From: an uncultured Anaerotignum sp.
Lineage (GTDB): Bacteria > Bacillota > Clostridia > Lachnospirales > Anaerotignaceae
Direction of reading: 5' to 3'
Assembly (NCBI GenBank): GCA_910578425.1
Contig: CAJTQX010000001.1
Coordinates: 110,269 to 174,268 of the forward strand
Length of the DNA stretch: 64,000 nt
A program made the position numbers and the translations under genes. Positions 17,717-25,238 of this stretch are shown here, piece by piece; position 1 is the stretch's first letter, and every line of letters begins with the position of its first letter. A model generated the notes under the pieces. The model did not search any database. It worked only from the letters and a program-made list of their open reading frames with translations, and had not been told where the DNA came from.

Positions 17717-18664
17717 ATGAAAAGACCCCTTATTGTCATTGGCGGACCGACAGCCTGCGGAAAAACGGGATTTTCCATTGAACTGGCGAAAAAGATCGGC
17801 GGGGAGGTCATCTCTGCTGATTCCATGCAGGTTTACCGCTATATGGATATTGGTACAGCGAAGGTGACGCCGGAGGAAATGCAGGGGATACCGCATTACC
17901 TGATTGACGAGCTGGAGCCGGACGAGGAATACAACGTAATGATCTTCCAGCAGAAGGCGAAGGCATACATTGAGAGTATCTGCCGGAGAGGGAAAATTCC
18001 TATTCTTGTGGGCGGAACAGGGTTTTATATCAACGCCCTGCTTTATGATAATGATTTTACGGAAACGGAAAACGATACGGCTTTTCGGGAGGAGTGCTAT
18101 GCCCTTGCGCGGGAGAAAGGGCCGGAAACACTTTATGAAAGACTAAAGCAGACCGATCCGGAATATGCGGCGGAAATTCATGCGAACAACGTGAAACGCG
18201 TGACGCGCGCGCTGGAATACCATTATTTAACGGGGGAAAAGCTCTCGGCGCATAACGCGGCGCAGAAACGGAAGGAGTCCCCCTATAACGCCGCTGTGTT
18301 CCTGTTGACGATGGAACGGGAACGGCTTTACAGAAGAATTGAGGAGCGTGTGGACAGTATGCTTCGGCAGGGACTTGCAGAGGAAGTGCGTGGGCTTCTG
18401 GAACGGGGATACCATCCGGAACTGGTTTCGATGCAGGGCATTGGATACAAGGAACTTGTGCCTTACTGCAAGGGGGAATGTACGCTGGATGAGGCTGTGA
18501 TGCAGCTGAAAACAAACACGCGACGTTTTGCGAAACGCCAGCTGACGTGGTTCCGCAGACAGATTGACGGGCTATGGCTGGATATGGGCAGGGAGAACTC
18601 CGACGTAATGGAGCAGGCGTTAAGTTATCTGACAGAACTGGGAGTTTGGAAAGGCGAAGAATAG
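17717..18664 (+). CDS. miaA: tRNA dimethylallyltransferase MiaA
   Basis: Transfers dimethylallyl to N6 of A37 in tRNAs that read UNN codons, the step before MiaB. 315 aa. P-loop GPTACGKT, SADSMQVYR, GGTGFYI and the C-terminal RRFAKRQLTWFR block. A GTG at 17708 is in frame; ATG 17717 is preferred because GGGTGAGG lies at proper spacing. It follows mutL by 12 bases. In many relatives hfq comes next, but not here. Confidence 0.96.
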   Translation: MKRPLIVIGGPTACGKTGFSIELAKKIGGEVISADSMQVYRYMDIGTAKVTPEEMQGIPHYLIDELEPDEEYNVMIFQQKAKAYIESICRRGKIPILVGGTGFYINALLYDNDFTETENDTAFREECYALAREKGPETLYERLKQTDPEYAAEIHANNVKRVTRALEYHYLTGEKLSAHNAAQKRKESPYNAAVFLLTMERERLYRRIEERVDSMLRQGLAEEVRGLLERGYHPELVSMQGIGYKELVPYCKGECTLDEAVMQLKTNTRRFAKRQLTWFRRQIDGLWLDMGRENSDVMEQALSYLTELGVWKGEE

Positions 18665-18718
18665 CATACAACAAATGGTTAGCTGAAAAATAAGGAAGAA
18701 TGGAAAGGATGTTTTGGA

Positions 18719-20284
18719 ATGAAAAAATCCTTTATGCAGAAAAAGATGACGGCCCTGCTGCTGGCTGCGATAATGGTCTTTATTGCTGCCGGCTGCGGAA
18801 AAGAAAAGGAGAAAGACGAGCCTGCCGTATCTGCAGAGGCAGGGGAAACGGCTCTGACGGATGCGGATACGGAAATTCCCGAAAAAGAGCCTGCTCCGGC
18901 GTTGGCAGCGGCATTTTTGACAGCAGACGAACAGCCGGAAATTCAGGCTTCGGCAGCTATTTTGATTGAGGAAACAACAGGAACAATACTGTATGATAAA
19001 AACAGCAGGGATAAAATGTATCCCGCCAGCATGACGAAAATGCTGACAGCTCTGATAGCAATGGATTACTTTAAGCCGGAGGAATTGATTACGATTGGAC
19101 AGGAAGTCAATGAAATTCCATGGGATTCCAGTAAGGCGGGGCACAGCGTCGGGGAAACGATAACGATGGAAAACGTAATCCGCGGGCTGATGATTCCTTC
19201 CGGAAACGATTCCGCGAACGTTGTTGCTTCGGCTGTGGCAAAACGGGTACAGAACGATCAGAGCCTGAGTTTTGAGCAGTGCGAACAGATTTTTACGGAC
19301 CTGATGAATAAAAAGGCACAGGAGCTGAATGCGGTCAATTCCCATTTCTCCAATGCGCATGGCTATCATGATGAAAACCATTATACCTGCGCATATGATA
19401 TGGCATTGTTTTCCAGAGAATATATGAAAAATCCGACACTTGCGGAGATTGCAGGAGAGAAACGTTTTTCCGGTGACGGCGCGGATAATATGTTCGCGGA
19501 AAATGACAGTATGCGGACACAGGAATATACCTGGTTCAACCACAACATGCTGATTACAGACGGAGAATATAAGTATGAATATGCAACGGGAATCAAAACC
19601 GGCTTTACAGACGAGGCAGGAGATTGCGTGACAGCTTCTGCGAAAAAAGAAGGCGAATCCCTGATTGCCGTAATTTTTGATTCTCAGAGCCCGGGACGAT
19701 GGAACGATGCGAAGCTGTTGTTTGAATATGGCTTCAACGGATACGTCAGAACGGAATTGAGCCGGAAAGGCGCGCTGATAGAAGAAGCCGCGCTGACAAA
19801 GCACGACAAAACTGAGGGCGATACAGTGCCTGTTGTTTATGAGAATACTCTGGCAACATATCTGCCGCCTATGGACGAGGGCGCACTCAGCACATCGGTG
19901 AAATACAACGAAACCTATGCGGAAGCTGATGAAGACGGAACGATCCGGCTGAGAGCACCGTTTACGAAGGGAACAGAAATCGGAACGGTCACATTCCAAA
20001 TCAACGGACAGACGATACACGAAAGCCCTGTTGTGGCGGGACGGGACGTTTCCAAAGGAACGATACTCACTAATATCAAAGCGTTTTTCCAGAATTTTGC
20101 GAAGGATATTTTTTCTGTAAAGGGACTGCTGGGTATCCTGCTGATTGCTGCGGTAATTGTGCTGATTGTACTGCTGATTCGGCTGATTCGGGGAAGAAGA
20201 CGCAGAAGGAACCGCCGAGGCGGATATACATTCAGTTCTTCCGCGCGTAAAAGCATGGGCGGCGGACGCAGAAGAAGATACTGA
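18719..20284 (+). CDS. Serine-type D-Ala-D-Ala carboxypeptidase (PBP5/DacF-like lipoprotein)
   Basis: Trims the terminal D-Ala from peptidoglycan stem peptides. 521 aa. N-terminal signal with a lipobox-like IAAGC at about residues 22-26, a short acidic linker, then the peptidase S11 domain with SxxK Ser104-Lys107 (ASMTKML), SGN 161-163 and KTG 293-295. A beta-rich C-terminal domain follows, then a membrane helix near residue 470 and a very basic tail rich in Arg and Gly. Having both a lipobox and a C-terminal anchor is unusual, so one may be non-functional. Own ribosome site; it probably belongs to the mut/mia operon by proximity. Confidence 0.92.
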   Translation: MKKSFMQKKMTALLLAAIMVFIAAGCGKEKEKDEPAVSAEAGETALTDADTEIPEKEPAPALAAAFLTADEQPEIQASAAILIEETTGTILYDKNSRDKMYPASMTKMLTALIAMDYFKPEELITIGQEVNEIPWDSSKAGHSVGETITMENVIRGLMIPSGNDSANVVASAVAKRVQNDQSLSFEQCEQIFTDLMNKKAQELNAVNSHFSNAHGYHDENHYTCAYDMALFSREYMKNPTLAEIAGEKRFSGDGADNMFAENDSMRTQEYTWFNHNMLITDGEYKYEYATGIKTGFTDEAGDCVTASAKKEGESLIAVIFDSQSPGRWNDAKLLFEYGFNGYVRTELSRKGALIEEAALTKHDKTEGDTVPVVYENTLATYLPPMDEGALSTSVKYNETYAEADEDGTIRLRAPFTKGTEIGTVTFQINGQTIHESPVVAGRDVSKGTILTNIKAFFQNFAKDIFSVKGLLGILLIAAVIVLIVLLIRLIRGRRRRRNRRGGYTFSSSARKSMGGGRRRRY

Positions 20285-20304
20285 AAAGAGTGGGAGTAAC
20301 CGCG

Positions 20305-20814
20305 ATGAAAGAAGAACTTTTATTCCAGTTGGACATGGTTTGGCAGTTGTTTCAATATCACTGTGAGGATTTGAAGGAGACTGAAATAGGCTGGTGCAGG
20401 ACAGAGGACGGCTTGCAGGTACGGAAAAAAGGGTCTGCATGGATTCCTGACTGGCCGGAAACAGAAGAATACACGATAGGACCCGCAAGCATCGGCTGGA
20501 CGTTATGGCACATTCTTTACTGGTGGAAAACTGTTTTAAGCACGTCAACGGGCGGCAGGATATTGGACAGGAATGAAGTTTTATGGCCCGAAAGCGGTAC
20601 AGCGGCAATCAGGGAAATCAGGGACTGCCATGATAAATGGGTTGAATTCCTTTTATCGCTTGAGGAATCGGAATTTCAGTCAGACCGGCTTTGCCGCTGG
20701 CCGTTTGAAGGGCGGAGTTTTACGGAGCTTGCACTGTGGCTGAATATGGAATTTATGAAAAATACTGCGGAAATCGGGGCGGCAAGGTTCCTGTATGCAG
20801 TATCAGAACAATAA
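20305..20814 (+). CDS. DinB-like superfamily protein
   Basis: 169-aa protein with the pattern of DinB/YfiT four-helix-bundle proteins: N-terminal helix with QLDMVWQLFQYHCEDL, GPASIGWTLWHILYWW (helix with the conserved His) and a late FTELALWLNMEFMKN helix. The usual second and third metal-ligand His residues are not obvious, so metal binding is uncertain. ATG 20305 is preferred over an upstream in-frame GTG at 20290 because GTGGGAG is then well placed. Starts 20 bases after the carboxypeptidase gene. Function unknown. Confidence 0.65.
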   Translation: MKEELLFQLDMVWQLFQYHCEDLKETEIGWCRTEDGLQVRKKGSAWIPDWPETEEYTIGPASIGWTLWHILYWWKTVLSTSTGGRILDRNEVLWPESGTAAIREIRDCHDKWVEFLLSLEESEFQSDRLCRWPFEGRSFTELALWLNMEFMKNTAEIGAARFLYAVSEQ

Positions 20815-20818
20815 CAGA

Positions 20819-20858
20819 AAACAGGCAGCTGTCGAGAATATTCGACAGCTGCCTGTTT
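20819..20858. terminator. Bidirectional terminator between convergent genes
   Basis: 17-bp stem: left arm 20819..20835 (AAACAGGCAGCTGTCGA) and right arm 20842..20858, loop GAATAT. Serves the DinB-like gene (+) and the methyltransferase gene (-), with A/T-rich flanks on both sides. Confidence 0.85.
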
Positions 20859-20861
20859 ATA

Positions 20862-21998
20862 TCAGCCTTTTTTAGGCGGACGGGGTCCTTCAAACTGATA
20901 ATAATCTGTTTTGATGCGCCCATTGAACAGCTTTCGTTTTCGGTCGGCTTTCCTGCCGAATAACGCTTCAAAGGTTTCCATTGACGTGATGGCGTAGGTT
21001 GACCATGTGGAATCTGTTTTCATGAGCGCGCCCAGAGCGCGGTACATAGCTTCAACCTCTTTCAGTTCGCCGATTCGCTCGCCATAAGGCGGGTTTGTAA
21101 TCAATACGCCGTATTCTCCCGGTAAGGAGATTTCCTGAACGGGTCTGGCTTCAAACGTAATGCAATCGTCTACACCGGCTTTTTCAGCGTTTTCTTTTGC
21201 CAATGCGATGGCAGCGGGGTCGATATCGCTGCCGTAAAGCTCTGGCGTACAATCATAATCAATCGCCTGATAGGCTTCTTTTCTTGCCTGCTTCCAGAGG
21301 TCTTTCCCAACGCGTTCCCATTCCTCACTGGCAAAATGACGGTTCAGGCCGGGGGCAATATTTCGTGCCAGCATTGCTGCCTCAATGGGAATTGTACCGG
21401 AGCCGCAGAACGGATCAAGCAGTATGCGGTCTTTTCGCCAGTAGCTCAGCTGCACCATTGCGGAGGCGATGGATTCTTTCAGCGGGGCGTCAAGGGCATT
21501 GGCGCGGTAGCCCCGCATATGCAGGCCGGAACCGCTGGTATCAATCGCCAGCGTGACAACATCCTTCAATATGCCGACCTGTATGGTATAAGATGCGCCG
21601 GTTTCATCGAACCAGTCTGTTCGATAGGTTTGCTTCAGCTTTTCTACAACAGCTTTTTTCACAATCGCCTGACAGTCGGAAACACTGAAAAGGGTGGACT
21701 TCACGGACTTGCCTACAACAGTAAACTTTCCGTCTTCCGGAATCCAGTCCGCCCAGGGGAGGGCCTTTGTCTGGTCGAAAAGCTCCGTGAAGGTAACGGC
21801 AGTAAAGCTGCCCATTTTCACCCAGACACGCCCCGCACAGCGCAGCCAGAGGTTAGCCTTCACAATATCTGCTTCTGTTCCCGTAAATTCAACACGTCCG
21901 TCAAAGGTTTTGATATTTTGGAACCCGAGAGCCTGACATTCCCGCTTGACAACGGCTTCCAGCCCAAAGGTAGTGGTTGCGATCAGTTGTATTGACAT
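20862..21998 (-). CDS. THUMP-domain class I rRNA methyltransferase (YpsC/RlmL-N family)
   Basis: Predicted SAM-dependent N2-guanine methyltransferase of 23S rRNA. 378 aa: N-terminal ferredoxin-like/THUMP region (to about residue 160, with GFQNIKTFDGRVEF and ANLWLRCAGRV), then the UPF0020 methyltransferase domain with DPFCGSGTIPIEAA (SAM site), GSDIDPAAI and NPPYGER (catalytic NPPY). The size fits the single-domain YpsC type rather than E. coli RlmKL fusions. Monocistronic on the minus strand with its own AGGAG site. Confidence 0.92.
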   Translation of the reverse strand: MSIQLIATTTFGLEAVVKRECQALGFQNIKTFDGRVEFTGTEADIVKANLWLRCAGRVWVKMGSFTAVTFTELFDQTKALPWADWIPEDGKFTVVGKSVKSTLFSVSDCQAIVKKAVVEKLKQTYRTDWFDETGASYTIQVGILKDVVTLAIDTSGSGLHMRGYRANALDAPLKESIASAMVQLSYWRKDRILLDPFCGSGTIPIEAAMLARNIAPGLNRHFASEEWERVGKDLWKQARKEAYQAIDYDCTPELYGSDIDPAAIALAKENAEKAGVDDCITFEARPVQEISLPGEYGVLITNPPYGERIGELKEVEAMYRALGALMKTDSTWSTYAITSMETFEALFGRKADRKRKLFNGRIKTDYYQFEGPRPPKKG

Positions 21999-22135
21999 AA
22001 AATTTCTCCTATCCTTTTTCTTTCAGTATACCAATTTTTTGGGAAAAAGGGAAGGAAGTTCTTTTATTCAGGCAGGATAGAGCAGAAAATTGCTGCTTGT
22101 GGGCGGGGACGGAATGTGAATGCATTTCGGTGTGG

Positions 22136-22164
22136 TTGAAATACTGTGAAAAAAAGGGTATAAT
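22136..22164 (+). promoter_or_regulatory. Promoter of rarA
   Basis: TTGAAA (22136..22141), 17-base spacer, TATAAT (22159..22164); start of transcription falls just before the ribosome site. Confidence 0.8.
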
Positions 22165-22194
22165 GGCAGTAATTTGGGTGAAAGGGAGAGAAAA

Positions 22195-23520
22195 ATGGAT
22201 TTATTTGAATATAACAGAAGCCTGCGAGGCGGGGCGGACAGCCCGCTGGCAGCCCGAATGCGTCCGGCTTCTTTGGAGGAATTTGTAGGGCAGGAGCATA
22301 TCGTAGGGCGGGACAAGCTGCTTTACCGCGCGATCAAGAGCGACCGCCTCAGCTCGGTTATTTTTTACGGCCCGCCAGGGACGGGGAAAACGACGCTGGC
22401 GAAAATTATCGCGAATACAACAGAAAGCGCGTTCCATCAACTGAACGCCACAACGTCCGGTGTGAAGGATATTAAGGAAACGGTGGAAAACGCGCGGGCG
22501 GATCTGGGAATGTACGGCAGAAAGACCATACTTTTTATTGATGAAATACACCGCTTTAATAAAAGTCAGCAGGACGCACTTTTGCCGCATGTTGAGGACG
22601 GAACCGTGATTCTTATTGGCGCGACAACGGAAAATCCTTATTATGAGGTGAACAAAGCACTGGTTTCCCGCTCCATTGTATTTGAGCTGCGCCAGTTGGA
22701 AGAAAAGGATATTGCTGTGCTTCTGCGCCGCGCTCTTGTGGATGAGGAGAAGGGCATGGGAGTTTACCATGCCGAAATGGACGAGGATGCGCTGCATTTT
22801 CTGGCGGATACGGCAAACGGGGACGCACGGACGGCGTTAAACGCGCTGGAGCTTGCTGTTTTAACTACAAATCCGGACAAAGCAGGAAAAATCCGTATAT
22901 CCCTGCAAACGGCGGAGGACTGCATACAGAGGCGGGCTCTGAATTACGATAAGGGCGGCGACAATCATTATGACACCATATCGGCATTCATTAAAAGCAT
23001 GCGCGGCTCCGACCCTGACGCGGCTTTGTATTATCTGGCCAAAATGATATATGCAGGAGAAGATCCAAAGTTTATCGCCCGCCGCGTTGTTATCTGTGCA
23101 TCGGAGGACGTGGGCAATGCAGATCCGCACGCATTGCAGGTGGCAGTCGCGGCAATGGAGGCAGTCAATTTTGTTGGCATGCCGGAGGGCAGAATACCGC
23201 TGGCACAGGCTGTAACATACGTTGCCTGCGCACCGAAAAGCAACGCCGCCTATATGGGGATTGATAAGGCCCTGTCTGATGTGCGCAATATACGAATCCG
23301 TTCTGTGCCGCCGCATCTGCGCAACGCAAGCCACAGCGGTGCAACGGACCTGGGGCTGGGCGTGGGTTATCTTTATGCGCATGATTTTCCCGGGCACTAT
23401 GTAAAACAGCAATATCTGCCGGATGAATTGGTTGGGACAGTTTATTATGAGCCGACGGAAAACGGTGTAGAACAGCGTATCCGCGAACGGCTGCGGCGGC
23501 TGCGCGGGGATATGGAATAA
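22195..23520 (+). CDS. rarA: Replication-associated recombination protein RarA (MgsA) AAA+ ATPase
   Basis: Clamp-loader-like ATPase acting at stalled replication forks. 441 aa. Walker A GPPGTGKTT, Walker B ILFIDEIHRFNK, sensor 1 IGATTENPYY, then the helical tetramerisation domain with KSMRGSDPDAALYYLAKM and the conserved VICASEDVGNADP and NYLYPHDFPGHY-like end (YLYAHDFPGHYVKQQYLP). ATG 22195 with GGGAGAG upstream; the in-frame TTG at 22174 lies at the transcription start and cannot be used. Monocistronic. Confidence 0.95.
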   Translation: MDLFEYNRSLRGGADSPLAARMRPASLEEFVGQEHIVGRDKLLYRAIKSDRLSSVIFYGPPGTGKTTLAKIIANTTESAFHQLNATTSGVKDIKETVENARADLGMYGRKTILFIDEIHRFNKSQQDALLPHVEDGTVILIGATTENPYYEVNKALVSRSIVFELRQLEEKDIAVLLRRALVDEEKGMGVYHAEMDEDALHFLADTANGDARTALNALELAVLTTNPDKAGKIRISLQTAEDCIQRRALNYDKGGDNHYDTISAFIKSMRGSDPDAALYYLAKMIYAGEDPKFIARRVVICASEDVGNADPHALQVAVAAMEAVNFVGMPEGRIPLAQAVTYVACAPKSNAAYMGIDKALSDVRNIRIRSVPPHLRNASHSGATDLGLGVGYLYAHDFPGHYVKQQYLPDELVGTVYYEPTENGVEQRIRERLRRLRGDME

Positions 23521-23562
23521 ACGCCCGCAGCTATTTTTTGCAAAAAAATCTGTTTTTTTCTC

Positions 23563-23590
23563 TTGACATTCAATAGGATTGTGCTAAAAT
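23563..23590 (+). promoter_or_regulatory. Promoter of the pheST leader
   Basis: TTGACA (23563..23568), 16-base spacer, TAAAAT (23585..23590), the latter preceded by TGC as in extended -10 elements. Confidence 0.75.
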
Positions 23591-23596
23591 AAAGTT

Positions 23597-23841
23597 TATT
23601 AAATGGAAAACAACAAGGAAGATGAAAAGTACGCAGACGCATCCGCCGCAGAGAGAGAACGTCACCGGCTGAAAGCGTTTTTGGTCAGGATGGCTGCGGA
23701 AGTTCCCATCGGAGTTGGTTCCCTGAAAATGGAGTAGGGGAATCCGAGTGATGCACGTTACGCATAAAAGAGCCTGTGTTGGCAGGAATTTGGGTGGTAC
23801 CGCGGAATATCTTCGTCCCTTTTTGGGAGGAAGATTTTTTT
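23597..23841 (+). promoter_or_regulatory. T-box leader, phenylalanine specifier
   Basis: tRNA-sensing attenuator. Visible parts: AGAGAGAAC and GGCTGAAAG of stem I (23651..23676), the specifier TTC at 23703..23705 in the context GAAG-TTC-CCATCGGAGTT, the T-box core TGGGTGGTACCGCG (23791..23804), and a terminator with arms ATCTTCGTCCC (23809..23819) and GGGAGGAAGAT (23825..23835) followed by seven T. Uncharged tRNA(Phe) should pair with TTC and the T-box and stabilise the antiterminator, switching on pheST. The identity of the specifier agrees with the downstream genes. Confidence 0.93.
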
Positions 23842-23844
23842 ATG

Positions 23845-24180
23845 CTTTTAGCAGTGCGAAAGCAAAGCTGGAAGGAATGGAACATGCTTGCATGTGGAAT
23901 TCCTTGCAGAATTGCTTTCATGGGGCGATAGCCCGAATGAGTAAATCCGAAGGATTTACGAATGTCGCGCTGCGGAAAGAGGGCGAGCAGAGGTGTGGTT
24001 TGCGTATGCTTGCATACGGAAAACGCGTTCTCGAGGGCTTCATAGGGCAAAAAGCACAAACTGCATTATGGAAGAAGAATAAAAACAGGACAGTAACAGT
24101 GTTCCGCAGAATACGGATACACTGCGAAATAAAAATTTATCAAGCAATTCATGCATTACAAAAATAGAGGCGAGAGGAGA
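23845..24180 (+). repeat. Unexplained hairpin array between the T-box terminator and pheS
   Basis: About 335 bases without a convincing gene. Stems seen: TGC-GAAA-GCA (23855..23864); a nested symmetric hairpin 23874..23903 (GGAAT/ATTCC outside, ACATG-CTTG-CATGT inside); GGGC-GATA-GCCC (23923..23934); GTAAATCC-GAA-GGATTTAC (23941..23959); CTGC/GCAG (23970..23973 with 23987..23990); CGTATG-CTTG-CATACG (24003..24018); CAGTGT/ACACTG (24097..24102 with 24119..24124). The region is transcribed whenever the T-box reads through. It may be a dispersed palindromic repeat, a structured RNA, or a decayed mobile element; I recognise none. Confidence 0.55.
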
Positions 24181-24187
24181 AAGAAAA

Positions 24188-25207
24188 ATGAAGGAAAAAC
24201 TGAAAATGCTTCAGGAAAAAGCATCTGAGGCTTTCCGGGAAGCGAAGGAAATCAAAGATGTAGACGAACTGAAGGTAAAGTATCTTGGGAAAAAGGGCGA
24301 ACTGACGCGTCTTTTGAAGGATTTAGGCAGGCTTTCCGCAGAGGAACGCCCTGTCATCGGGCAATTTGCGAATGAGGTACGGCAGGACATTGAAACCATG
24401 CTGGAGGAAACGAAAAAACGCTTGATGGCGGCTGAAATGGAGCACCGCATGGAAAAGGAAAAAATCGACGTGACAATGCCCGGCAAGGCGCAGCCTGAAG
24501 GTCACAAGCACCCGATGAGCATTGTTATTGACGAGCTTTGCGACATCTTCATGGGTATGGGCTACGAGGTGGCGGAGGGCCCCGAGGTAGAAAAGGATTA
24601 TTACAACTTTGAGGCGTTGAATATTCCGAAAAACCACCCTGCGAGAGATGAGCAGGATACCTTTTACATCAACGGAGAAATCCTCCTGCGGACACAGACC
24701 TCCCCGATGCAGGTGCGCACGATGGAAAAGGGCAAGCTGCCTATCCGTATGGTCTGCCCTGGCGCGGTTTACCGTTCCGACGAGGTAGACGCGACGCATT
24801 CCCCTGTGTTCCATCAGATGGAGGGGCTGGTAGTGGATAAAAATATCACAATGGGCGACCTGAAGGGCGCGCTGATCACATTTGCGCGGGAGCTGTTCGG
24901 GGAGGACGTAAAGGTTAGATTCCGCCCTCATCATTTCCCGTTCACAGAGCCCAGCGCGGAAATGGACGTTAGCTGCTTTGCCTGCGGCGGAGAGGGCTGC
25001 CGCGTCTGCAAGGGAGAAGGCTATATTGAGCTTTTGGGCTGCGGCATGGTACACCCGAAGGTACTGAAAATGAGCGGCATTGACCCGGAAGAATACAGCG
25101 GCTTTGCCTTCGGTATGGGGCTGGAGCGTGTTGCGATGCAGCGTTACGGCATCACAGACCTGCGTCTGCTGTTTGAAAATGATATGAAATTCCTGAAACA
25201 ATTCTGA
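24188..25207 (+). CDS. pheS: Phenylalanyl-tRNA synthetase alpha subunit
   Basis: Catalytic subunit of the (alpha-beta)2 class II synthetase that charges tRNA(Phe). 339 aa. N-terminal coiled-coil arm (residues 1-90) that contacts tRNA; motif 2 region with [33 protein letters not shown]; late [18 protein letters not shown] and motif 3 [13 protein letters not shown]. The [17 protein letters not shown] insertion carries four cysteines and may bind zinc. AGAGGAG ribosome site. Controlled by the Phe T-box. Confidence 0.97.
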   Translation: MKEKLKMLQEKASEAFREAKEIKDVDELKVKYLGKKGELTRLLKDLGRLSAEERPVIGQFANEVRQDIETMLEETKKRLMAAEMEHRMEKEKIDVTMPGKAQPEGHKHPMSIVIDELCDIFMGMGYEVAEGPEVEKDYYNFEALNIPKNHPARDEQDTFYINGEILLRTQTSPMQVRTMEKGKLPIRMVCPGAVYRSDEVDATHSPVFHQMEGLVVDKNITMGDLKGALITFARELFGEDVKVRFRPHHFPFTEPSAEMDVSCFACGGEGCRVCKGEGYIELLGCGMVHPKVLKMSGIDPEEYSGFAFGMGLERVAMQRYGITDLRLLFENDMKFLKQF

Positions 25208-25238
25208 TAAATACAACCATAGAGAGGAGAATACATTC

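Noticed and set aside
23748..24167. 139-codon plus-strand frame through the T-box and hairpin array
   Set aside because: It begins inside the T-box and runs through its terminator and several hairpins; no ribosome site and no family resemblance.
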